A stretch of DNA of 14,048 nt, from NCBI GenBank assembly GCA_964654605.1, contig CAZZLW010000028.1, positions 1-14,048 of the forward strand, given 5' to 3'. The notes beneath the pieces are model-generated. The model had not been told where the DNA came from. It ran no database searches and saw only the letters and a list, made by a program, of their open reading frames with translations. Every line of letters starts with the position of its first letter. The first letter of the stretch is position 1. This document shows, piece by piece, positions 1 to 5,657 of the stretch. Origin of the DNA: Raineya sp964654605 (GTDB lineage: Bacteria > Bacteroidota > Bacteroidia > Cytophagales > Thermonemataceae). The position numbers and the translations under genes were made by a program.

Positions 1-71
1 AATTAATGATCTAAGAAAGCAGTTTCTCCTTGTATTACCAAAACATCAGCGTAGTAAAAACTATTATTTTC

Positions 72-293
72 TCATTCCGCTCCTCGAATATCCCCCTGCA
101 AAGCTATAAAACCCAAGCGCCAGAATTGCTGTTTTAGTAAATATTGTTGGTTGCTAACTATGAGACTATGAGTAAAACTTGCGCATGCCATTGGATAGAA
201 TTCATTTGCAAGAAGTTCGTGTTTGAGTGGCTCTTTTCGCTCAAAGTTTAGAAATTCACTTGCTTTCCATATTTTTTCTAAAAGTTCGGGCAT
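72..293 (-). CDS. Small hypothetical protein after nuoK, possibly cut short by an in-frame TGA
   Basis: I do not recognise this 73-residue protein. Its ATG lies two bases after the nuoK stop (TAA TA ATG), which suggests translational coupling within the nuo operon. Codon choice (GAA, AAA, CTT, CAA) resembles the neighbours. The product is a soluble, probably helical chain with no signal peptide or membrane segment; it holds WKASEFLNFER near the start and QQYLLKQQFWRLGF near residues 49-62. After the TGA at 72-74 the same frame stays open for 22 more codons, giving an ENNSFYYADVLVIQGETAF-like tail, and ends at TAA 3-5. The gene could therefore be a 96-codon protein broken by a nonsense mutation or sequencing error. 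It could also be an intact 73-residue protein, or a chance ORF. TGA is a normal stop elsewhere in the window (FAS1 and rsmH genes), so general recoding is unlikely. Confidence 0.4.
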   Translation of the reverse strand: MPELLEKIWKASEFLNFERKEPLKHELLANEFYPMACASFTHSLIVSNQQYLLKQQFWRLGFIALQGDIRGAE

Positions 294-295
294 TA

Positions 296-616
296 TTAGT
301 ACCGAATTTTGTTAAGCTCGCCAACATCAACAGAACGAGTATTGCGATAAATCATCACGATAATTGCAAGCCCCACAGCAACTTCTGCCGCCGCTACCGC
401 CATTATGAAAAATACAAACACCTGTCCCGAAGCATCTCCACGATACGCCGAAAGAGCTATAAAAAGCATATTCACGGCATTGAGCATTAGCTCTACACAC
501 ATAAAAATAATCAAGGCATTTCGGCGAATAAGTACCCCTATCACCCCAATACAAAACAGCACCGAAGCCAAAATAATGTAATACTCCAAAGGAATTTTTG
601 TAATGATTTCTACCAT
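296..616 (-). CDS. nuoK: NADH-quinone oxidoreductase subunit K
   Basis: This is the small membrane subunit of respiratory complex I, part of the proton-pumping arm and related to the MrpC antiporter subunit. The 106-residue length is normal for the family. Three hydrophobic helices are visible, roughly residues 11-30, 35-57 and 65-90. The two buried glutamates of the family are present: E42 in the CVELMLNAVN motif of helix 2 and E78 in AAAEVAVGLA of helix 3, equivalent to E36 and E72 of the E. coli protein and used in proton translocation. The ATG at 616 sits three bases after the stop of the upstream nuclease-fold gene, so the two are almost certainly on one transcript. It lies downstream of nuoJ as in canonical nuo operons, except that a foreign-looking gene separates them. 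Confidence 0.97.
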   Translation of the reverse strand: MVEIITKIPLEYYIILASVLFCIGVIGVLIRRNALIIFMCVELMLNAVNMLFIALSAYRGDASGQVFVFFIMAVAAAEVAVGLAIIVMIYRNTRSVDVGELNKIRY

Positions 617-619
617 AAA

Positions 620-1219
620 CTACAAACGCTTGAATTGATTGATAATTTCTTGCAAAACACCCAAAATTAAAGTTAATTCATTTAGAAAGTATTTTCGGTT
701 ATCTATGAATATTTTTTCAGCAAGTTTCATAAAAAGCCACTCTTCGCCTGTGGTTACACAACCATAGACAAAAGGCAAATTATATCCTTTTTTTTGATTG
801 AATATTTTTGCCCCGACCATCTGTGCGGCACACTGCGGTACAGCTCCGTCCAAGTCATTTTTTTTTGCTTCTACAATTTGCAAAATCGGGAAACTCACGT
901 CGTACCGCCTCGTATCTTTGGCAATGATAAAATCACACTCGCCATTTAAGCCTTTTTCTGGCTCTACATTCAAATTTTCTCCCGAATATATCGTAAAAAA
1001 CTCATTGTTTCTTTCTCTCATTTCCAGCAAAACAGGGAACACAATTCCCTCCGACCTTGCTTTTTCGCTCCGCATAGGAAGTTTTTTAGCAGCTTCTATG
1101 GTTTTTTTCAGGTAATCAGAAGGTTCTATGGGCAAAATTTCACTAAAAATCTCCTCAATTTGGTTTTCAATACCAAATTCTTTTTCAATTTTTTCTAATG
1201 AAAAATCCGCATAAGCCAT
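620..1219 (-). CDS. PD-(D/E)XK nuclease-fold protein inserted between nuoJ and nuoK
   Basis: This 199-residue soluble protein resembles the short 'type I restriction enzyme R subunit N-terminal-like' proteins that are common in cyanobacteria and some Bacteroidota. Visible signature: GECDFII with D96, then ILQIVEAKK with E117 and K119 (the D...ExK metal and catalytic residues), then a Q129-C-x-x-Q133 MVGAKIFN helix, then YGCVTTGEEWLFMKL (about 152-166), a typical closing strand pair of this family. E69 or E81 could be the first-helix glutamate. There is no helicase or translocase domain, no signal peptide and no methylase partner nearby, so a full restriction system is not present. It is 28 nt after nuoJ and 3 nt before nuoK, so it is embedded in the operon. 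The coding strand carries nine consecutive A residues across the ExK motif (plus-strand T run 858-866). The fold is fairly sure; nuclease activity and biological role are unknown. Confidence 0.8.
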   Translation of the reverse strand: MAYADFSLEKIEKEFGIENQIEEIFSEILPIEPSDYLKKTIEAAKKLPMRSEKARSEGIVFPVLLEMRERNNEFFTIYSGENLNVEPEKGLNGECDFIIAKDTRRYDVSFPILQIVEAKKNDLDGAVPQCAAQMVGAKIFNQKKGYNLPFVYGCVTTGEEWLFMKLAEKIFIDNRKYFLNELTLILGVLQEIINQFKRL

Positions 1220-1247
1220 AAACTTTCCTCTGATACTTTCTTAATTT

Positions 1248-1769
1248 TTAGAAATTCCTTTCTCCGCTTTCTCTTTTGCCGAGCATCACGGCTCCTACCA
1301 TTGCGGCAAGAAATAAAACAGAAGCGAGTTCAAAGGGCAAAAGAAAATCATTGTAAAGAACTTTACCCAAATTCTCTACCAAGCCTATATCTGTTCTAAT
1401 ATCCGATTTTACTTGGTGTGGTTCCAGTGATTTGAGCGAAGCAATGATTACAAGCAAAAGCAAGCCCCCTGAAACTACTCCCGCAATTTTCATGAATACC
1501 GACTTATTTGCAGAAGTATCTCCCTCTTTTTTGAGATTGAGAAACATTATCACAAACAAGAAAAGCACCATTATAGCTCCTGCATATACGATAATATTCA
1601 CTATGGCAAGGAACTGGGCATTGAGCAAAATATAATGCCCCGTGAGTGCAAAAAATACCAATATCAGATACAAAACACTATGAATGGGATTCTTGGCAAA
1701 AACCACCATTAAAGCAGAAAAAATCGCAAGGAAACTCAAAAAATAAAATAAATTCTCTGAAAGGGACAT
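1248..1769 (-). CDS. nuoJ: NADH-quinone oxidoreductase subunit J
   Basis: This is the membrane subunit J of complex I. The 173 residues contain five predicted helices: about 5-24, 28-49, 54-77, 92-110 and 142-163. The family-typical stretch NPIHSVLYLILVFFALTGHY (27-46) is followed by LLNAQFLAIVNIIVYAGAIM (48-67), which contains the conserved VYAGAI turn at the pi-bulge helix involved in coupling. The C-terminal tail GKRESGERNF is short and polar. The start ATG at 1769 gives a normal family length. It lies 122 nt after nuoI, unusually far for nuo genes, and that gap contains a perfect palindrome and a promoter-like element. It could therefore be transcribed separately from nuoI. Confidence 0.96.
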   Translation of the reverse strand: MSLSENLFYFLSFLAIFSALMVVFAKNPIHSVLYLILVFFALTGHYILLNAQFLAIVNIIVYAGAIMVLFLFVIMFLNLKKEGDTSANKSVFMKIAGVVSGGLLLLVIIASLKSLEPHQVKSDIRTDIGLVENLGKVLYNDFLLPFELASVLFLAAMVGAVMLGKRESGERNF

Positions 1770-1792
1770 AAGACTGCATTGTTTTTGTGTGC

Positions 1793-1824
1793 CAAAATTA
1801 AGAAAAACTCGTAATTCTTTGCAA
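1793..1824 (-). promoter_or_regulatory. Candidate Bacteroidota-type promoter for nuoJ-orf-nuoK
   Basis: On the minus strand, TAATTTTG (plus 1793-1800) matches the Bacteroidota -7 consensus TAnnTTTG. A TTG (plus 1822-1824) lies 21 nt upstream in the -33 position. The element starts 23 nt before the nuoJ ATG. A short inverted repeat, ATTCTT-TGC-AAGAAT (1814-1828), overlaps the -33 box. Motif matches in AT-rich DNA are easily fortuitous, so this is a prediction. Confidence 0.4.
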
Positions 1825-1844
1825 GAATAATTTTACTTTACACA

Positions 1845-1874
1845 ACTTGCCTCTCTTGTACAAGAGAGGCAAGT
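1845..1874. repeat. Perfect 30-bp palindrome between nuoI and nuoJ
   Basis: ACTTGCCTCTCTTGT is followed immediately by its exact reverse complement, with no spacer (centre between 1859 and 1860). It begins 18 nt after the nuoI stop and lies about 20 bp upstream of the candidate nuoJ promoter. As RNA it would form an approximately 13-bp stem with a minimal loop. No U-run follows on either strand, so it does not look like a standard intrinsic terminator. It could be an operator for a dimeric regulator, a transcript-processing or stabilising hairpin, or a copy of a dispersed palindromic repeat. Confidence 0.85.
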
Positions 1875-1891
1875 AATTAGCAAGCAAGCCT

Positions 1892-2386
1892 TTATTTTTT
1901 CAAAGGCTCAACGAGTTTGTCTTTACCAAAAATTACCTCATTACGGCTATGAAACGCAGGGGCAATAACATCATTTTGCAAGAAAATGGCTTCTTTGGGA
2001 CAAGCCTCTTCGCAAAGACCGCAAAAAATACAACGCAACATATTGATTTCGTACACTGCCGCATATTTTTCTTCGCGATACAGATGCTCTTCACCCGGTT
2101 TGCGTTCGGCGGCTACCATTGTGATAGCTTCAGCAGGACAAGCCAAAGCACATAGCCCACAAGCCGTACAACGCTCTCTGCCTTCTTCATCACGCTTCAA
2201 AACGTGCAAACCTCTGAATACAGGCGACATAGGACGTTGCTGTTCAGGGTACTGAATGGTGGCTTTCTTTTTGAAAAAATGCTTTATCGTAATGCCCAAA
2301 CCCGTAACAATGGCTGGCAGATATATCTTTTCAGCAAAAGTCATTTTTTTATTGCTGACTTGCTTGGCTCGGTTCGTGAGTCGCAT
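1892..2386 (-). CDS. nuoI: NADH-quinone oxidoreductase subunit I (two 4Fe-4S clusters)
   Basis: This is the peripheral-arm ferredoxin-like subunit of complex I, which carries clusters N6a and N6b and passes electrons toward the quinone site. The 164-residue protein has two CxxCxxCxxxCP motifs: C73, C76, C79, C83 (CTACGLCALACP) and C119, C122, C125, C129 (CIFCGLCEEACP). The N-terminal part has an amphipathic membrane-associating segment (IYLPAIVTGLGITIKHFFKK, 21-40) followed by the family-typical TIQYPEQQRP. The ATG at 2386 is preferred over M15 because MRLTNRAKQVSNK is the expected family N-terminus. No nuoH lies upstream; instead a divergent gene follows a 178-bp gap, so nuoI is the first gene of this transcription unit. 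No confident -7/-33 pair was found in front of it. Confidence 0.97.
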   Translation of the reverse strand: MRLTNRAKQVSNKKMTFAEKIYLPAIVTGLGITIKHFFKKKATIQYPEQQRPMSPVFRGLHVLKRDEEGRERCTACGLCALACPAEAITMVAAERKPGEEHLYREEKYAAVYEINMLRCIFCGLCEEACPKEAIFLQNDVIAPAFHSRNEVIFGKDKLVEPLKK

Positions 2387-2564
2387 AAAAATATAGTTTT
2401 AGGTGAAAAACTAAAAAATCCATAGAACCTCTACAAAAAAAGGCATTTTATTTCAAATTGACAAACATTTCTGAAAAGGTTTTTGTTTATTTATACAAAT
2501 TCTAAATAAGCAACTACTTGCATTGAAAAGTATAATCTGCTAACTTTGAAGCAAACAAGTTTTT
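2387..2564. other. Divergent intergenic region nuoI/sufE
   Basis: These 178 bp of AT-rich DNA separate the divergent nuoI and sufE genes. They contain the sufE promoter described separately. For nuoI I see only a weak one-mismatch TCAATTTG element on the minus strand, without a -33 partner. No RNA gene or coding sequence was recognised. Confidence 0.6.
2517..2548 (+). promoter_or_regulatory. Candidate promoter of sufE
   Basis: TAACTTTG at 2541-2548 is an exact match to the Bacteroidota -7 consensus TAnnTTTG. CTTG at 2517-2520 lies 20 nt upstream in the -33 position. The element ends 16 nt before the sufE ATG at 2565, implying a very short leader. The same octamer is present in front of the DUF1573 gene. 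Confidence 0.55.
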
Positions 2565-2981
2565 ATGAATATCCAAGAAATTCAGGACGAAATTATCAGC
2601 GAATTTGAACTCTTTGACAATTGGGACGATAAATATGCCTACATTATTGAATTGGGTAAGAAACTCCCCCCCCTTTCGGAAACATACAAAACCGAAGAAA
2701 ATTTGGTAAAAGGTTGTCAATCCAAAGTATGGCTACACGGCTATAAAAAAGATGACAAGGTTTTTTTTGAAGCCGATAGCGATGCTCTCATTGTCAAGGG
2801 ATTGGTCAGTTTGCTCTTGCGAGTATATTCAGGACAGCCCGCTGAGGCTATTGCCCAAACGGAGCCTTATTTTATCCAAAAAATCGGCTTACAACAACAT
2901 CTTTCTATGACCAGAGCCAACGGACTTGCCTCTATGATTAAGCAAATCAGAACCTATGGGGTAGCTTTGCAAAGCTCATAA
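2565..2981 (+). CDS. sufE: SufE-family cysteine desulfuration protein
   Basis: SufE accepts sulfur from the cysteine desulfurase SufS on a conserved cysteine and hands it to the SufBCD scaffold for Fe-S cluster assembly in the cytoplasm. This 138-residue protein has the full family length. Key features: the N-terminal helix MNIQEIQDEIISEFELFDNW, the IIELGKKLPPL segment (27-37), and the active-site loop LVKGCQSKVWL with C51, the same number as the E. coli catalytic cysteine. The C-terminal helix LSMTRANGLASMIKQIRTYG (113-132) is the usual family ending. The ATG at 2565 follows a good promoter. A run of eight C residues (2666-2673) encodes L34-P35-P36. It is followed after 12 nt by an unknown membrane-protein gene, probably in the same transcript. 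No sufBCDS genes are adjacent. Confidence 0.95.
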   Translation: MNIQEIQDEIISEFELFDNWDDKYAYIIELGKKLPPLSETYKTEENLVKGCQSKVWLHGYKKDDKVFFEADSDALIVKGLVSLLLRVYSGQPAEAIAQTEPYFIQKIGLQQHLSMTRANGLASMIKQIRTYGVALQSS

Positions 2982-2993
2982 TTCAATTATACT

Positions 2994-3716
2994 ATGACAG
3001 AAAATGCTGAAAATTCTTTTTCTGCTCCTTCTTGGAAAGAAAAAATGAGCCTTACAGGGCAAGCGTGGAAAATGGTTACGGGAGTAGCGTGGCGATACGT
3101 GAGCCGTCTTTTGCTTATTTGCCTAATAGGAACATTGCTAAATATTAGCCTTTTTATACTGCTTCATAGTAAAATAGATTTTGTTTTGGGACGTTCTACC
3201 ACTGAAACGCTTTTGGGGGTAGGTTCTATTACTTTCTTTTTCATACTTGCTCCTATTGCTTATATCTGGATAGCCAATAAGCACGCATTGCAATCTGTTT
3301 TATACTTTGTGGGAAATCATCTGAAAGAAACTATTTTTGAATATTTCGTTCATAAAGCCTTTGAGTATGCCTACAAGCAACCTACCATCAAAGCACAACT
3401 GGAAAACGGCAAAATTGAGGATTTTATCAATATTACACTTCCCGAATATTTGCAAAAATTGCAAGGAATGAATGGCGTATTACGTAAAATATTCAAGAAA
3501 TTTTCAGGAGATATTGATTTACTTGCCATTTTTAAGGAAGCAAAAGAAAATCTAGGCGGGGAAATCAATTTGAAAAACTTAGAGCATTACGTAGCTCAAA
3601 AAGCCTCTGCTCAAATTCCTGTTCCTTTGCTTTCTGCCCCAAATTGGTGGTGGATATTCGCGGTTGTTTTGTTAAATATTGGCATTTTTACAGGATTTTG
3701 GTTTTTGATGAGTTAG
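2994..3716 (+). CDS. Hypothetical three-helix membrane protein downstream of sufE
   Basis: I do not recognise this 240-residue protein. It has a short polar N-terminus, two hydrophobic helices at about 38-58 (LLLICLIGTLLNISLFILL) and 72-94 (TFFFILAPIAYIWIA region), a soluble middle of about 120 residues, and a C-terminal helix at about 218-239 beginning NWWWIFAVVLLN. The middle part is mixed charged and amphipathic (DFINITLPEYLQKLQGMNGV, then a DLLAIFKEAKENLGGEI-type segment), without catalytic motifs I can name. No signal peptide is cleavable. It follows sufE by 12 nt, so it is likely co-transcribed. Its last 29 bases overlap the 3' end of the convergent LD-carboxypeptidase gene. The gene itself is convincing from length, hydrophobic layout and tight spacing; function is unknown. 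Confidence 0.85.
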   Translation: MTENAENSFSAPSWKEKMSLTGQAWKMVTGVAWRYVSRLLLICLIGTLLNISLFILLHSKIDFVLGRSTTETLLGVGSITFFFILAPIAYIWIANKHALQSVLYFVGNHLKETIFEYFVHKAFEYAYKQPTIKAQLENGKIEDFINITLPEYLQKLQGMNGVLRKIFKKFSGDIDLLAIFKEAKENLGGEINLKNLEHYVAQKASAQIPVPLLSAPNWWWIFAVVLLNIGIFTGFWFLMS

Positions 3717-4590
3717 AGTCCCACTTTTGCTCTAACTTCACACCATTCAAGGAAACTTCCAAAATGGCTTCTGCACCGCAAACTATCGGATAGTTTTCAC
3801 TTTCGTGTCCGATAGGAAAATCATAACAGACAGGAAACTGGTATGGCTCAACAATTTCTGCAATAATTTCATAAATGTTTTTATCAAAAGGTGGTTCTTC
3901 GGGCTTGATACGTGAAATATTTCCCACAATCAGTCCTTGTAAATTTTCAAATTTTCCTGCTCTTTGTAAATGCCTAAACATTCTATCCAAATTGTAGAGC
4001 GGCTCATTGACATCTTCCAAAAATAAAATTGCATTTTCAGTATCAAAATCCGTTTTTGTTCCGATTTGGTTATGCAAAAGGGCTATGTTCCCGCCAATCA
4101 GTTTGCCCCTTGCCCTACCTAACCTATCAAAAGGCAAATTTTCTACTTCATACGCTATTTGAGTATTTTGCAAAATATTTTCTAAATATTCAAGTGTTTG
4201 GAAGGAAAGATTTTCCCAACCTTTGAGCATCGGTGCGTGCAGACTTTTCAAGCCTATTTTTTGTAAAGCACAATGTAAAACCGTTACGTCACTAAAACCC
4301 ACAATCCACTTAAATTTTTTTAGCAAAGGGCTAAAATCAATGCTATCAATCCATTGTACCACTCCGTATCCACCTCTACTGCACCAAATTATGTCTATGG
4401 TATCATCATCTAAAAGCTCTTGAAAAGCACTTAAACGCTCTTTAATAGTACCCGCAAATTGAGCATTTTGAGCAAAAGTCTGGGGGTGAATTACTACTTC
4501 ATAGCCCCAAGTTTCTATCGTTTGTAGAGCTTTTTGTATTTGCTCATAGCTCACCGCAGAGGCAGGACTAAAAACAGCTATTCTTTTCAT
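3688..4590 (-). CDS. ldcA: Muramoyltetrapeptide (LD-) carboxypeptidase, peptidase family S66
   Basis: S66 serine peptidases such as LdcA remove the terminal D-alanine from murein tetrapeptides during peptidoglycan recycling; relatives (MccF) cleave microcin C7. The 300-residue protein starts with the family's first strand, IAVFSPAS. The catalytic triad is visible: S100 in WIVGFSDVT, E192 in LFLEDVNE and H262 in PIGHESENYP. The spacing of 92 and 70 residues is nearly identical to E. coli LdcA (S106, E200, H270). WCSRGGYG (69-76) and GKLIGGNIALL (162-172) are also family hallmarks. The ATG at 4590 is preferred to an upstream TTG because it sits right at the conserved strand. No signal peptide is seen, consistent with a cytoplasmic enzyme. 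It lies 105 nt after rsmH, and its 3' end overlaps the convergent membrane-protein gene. Confidence 0.92.
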   Translation of the reverse strand: MKRIAVFSPASAVSYEQIQKALQTIETWGYEVVIHPQTFAQNAQFAGTIKERLSAFQELLDDDTIDIIWCSRGGYGVVQWIDSIDFSPLLKKFKWIVGFSDVTVLHCALQKIGLKSLHAPMLKGWENLSFQTLEYLENILQNTQIAYEVENLPFDRLGRARGKLIGGNIALLHNQIGTKTDFDTENAILFLEDVNEPLYNLDRMFRHLQRAGKFENLQGLIVGNISRIKPEEPPFDKNIYEIIAEIVEPYQFPVCYDFPIGHESENYPIVCGAEAILEVSLNGVKLEQKWDSNSSKTKIL

Positions 4591-4624
4591 ACAATATTGC
4601 AAAATTGACGTCTAAAAATACAGA

Positions 4625-4682
4625 AATTTGAATCTTTGAAGTTCAAGAAATGAAAAGTTTGAGCATTTGAAATTCAAAAATT
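4625..4682. repeat. Imperfect direct repeat (period 31 bp) upstream of ldcA
   Basis: Two 27-bp units, 4625-4651 and 4656-4682, align without gaps and share about 70% of positions. Each contains two TTTGA half-sites eight bases apart, followed by TTCAA, so each unit also holds an inverted TTTGAA-n-TTCAA pair (4635-4646 and 4666-4678). They fill most of the rsmH-ldcA gap, 35-92 bp upstream of the ldcA ATG. They could be a tandem operator or an eroded duplication. Confidence 0.5.
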
Positions 4683-4695
4683 TTGATTTAACTAC

Positions 4696-5640
4696 TCATT
4701 TTCCTGTTTTCTGTTTCTTGCTCCCTACATCTAACTTTTCAGCTACTCTCATTTTTGCACTTCTTGCTCGGGGATTTTGCAAAATTTCTTGCTCGCTTGG
4801 CAAAATTACTTTGCCAATCATTTCTAAAGGTTTTATAGGATTTCCGTAAAAATCTTTTTCAACTTCTCCCCAAAATTTTCCTTTTTGCATAAAATTTTTC
4901 ACAAGTCTATCTTCCAAAGAATGGTACGATAACACTACTAATCGCCCTTTTGGGGCAAGCATTTCGGCGGCTTGTGCAAGCATTTCTTGCAGGGCTTGCA
5001 GTTCGTCATTTACTTCAATACGCAAAGCCTGAAAAAGTTGAGCCAAATATTTATTTTTTTCTTGATAAGGCAAGCATTTTTCTACGGCTTTGAGCAAATC
5101 CTCTGTGGTTTCTATTTTTTGCTTTTTACGAAAACTTACGATGCTCTGAGCAAGCGTTTTAGCATTTTTTATTTCGCCATACATACCCAAAATACGATGC
5201 AATTCTTTTTCGCTATACTCTTGCAATAATTTTTGAGCCATCAGCACTTGGGTTTTATCCATACGCATATCCAGTGGTGAATTGAACCGAAATGAAAAAC
5301 CTCGCTCTGCTGTATCAAATTGATGTGAAGAAACACCTAAATCGGCAAGAATACCTGTAACCCTAGTGATATTTCTTTTTTGCAACTCATTCTGCAAAAA
5401 ACGAAAATTACTTGGGATAAAAGTAAAGTTAGAATAACGCGATTGCAGTGGTTTGGTATTAGCGAGGGCATCGGTATCTTGGTCGAAAGAAAATAATTGA
5501 GCTTGGGGTGAAATATGCTTCAAAATAGCATCCGAATGTCCGCCACCGCCGAAAGTTACATCTACATAGATACCATTTCTATCAGTAATAAGCCACTGAA
5601 CACTTTCTTGAAGCAATACAGGAACGTGATAGATTTTCAT
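4696..5640 (-). CDS. rsmH: 16S rRNA (cytosine1402-N4)-methyltransferase
   Basis: RsmH (formerly MraW) N4-methylates C1402 of 16S rRNA at the ribosomal P site, using S-adenosylmethionine. The 314-residue protein shows the family landmarks in order: HVPVLLQESV (5-14), the SAM-binding YVDVTFGGGGHS (25-36), FSFDQD (50-55), GILADLGVSSHQFD, RGFSFRFNSPLDMRMD, ALRIEVNDEL, and LSYHSLEDRLVKNF. The ATG at 5640 is chosen over a TTG four codons upstream because it directly precedes IYHVPVLL. In many bacteria rsmH sits in the division and cell-wall cluster after mraZ; here neither mraZ nor ftsL is adjacent. The start codon is only 17 nt beyond the terminator of the upstream SusCD operon, leaving almost no room for its own promoter after that hairpin. 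Confidence 0.96.
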   Translation of the reverse strand: MKIYHVPVLLQESVQWLITDRNGIYVDVTFGGGGHSDAILKHISPQAQLFSFDQDTDALANTKPLQSRYSNFTFIPSNFRFLQNELQKRNITRVTGILADLGVSSHQFDTAERGFSFRFNSPLDMRMDKTQVLMAQKLLQEYSEKELHRILGMYGEIKNAKTLAQSIVSFRKKQKIETTEDLLKAVEKCLPYQEKNKYLAQLFQALRIEVNDELQALQEMLAQAAEMLAPKGRLVVLSYHSLEDRLVKNFMQKGKFWGEVEKDFYGNPIKPLEMIGKVILPSEQEILQNPRARSAKMRVAEKLDVGSKKQKTGK

Positions 5641-5657
5641 TTTTTTTCGCAATAATA

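Noticed and set aside
72..74. Selenocysteine or genome-wide TGA recoding
   Set aside because: TGA is the natural stop of the FAS1 and rsmH genes here, tryptophan is encoded by TGG throughout, and no SECIS-like hairpin follows the codon.
227..490. Plus-strand open frame opposite nuoK and the small ORF
   Set aside because: It overlaps the unmistakable nuoK coding region. Its His/Arg/Lys-rich composition is typical of an antisense shadow.
620..1219. A complete restriction-modification or other defence system
   Set aside because: Only the nuclease-fold gene is present. No methyltransferase, specificity subunit, helicase or toxin-antitoxin partner lies within the window.
1845..1874. The palindrome as an intrinsic terminator of nuoI
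   Set aside because: No T-run follows the stem on the minus strand (the next bases read TGTGTAAAG), and the stem has essentially no loop.
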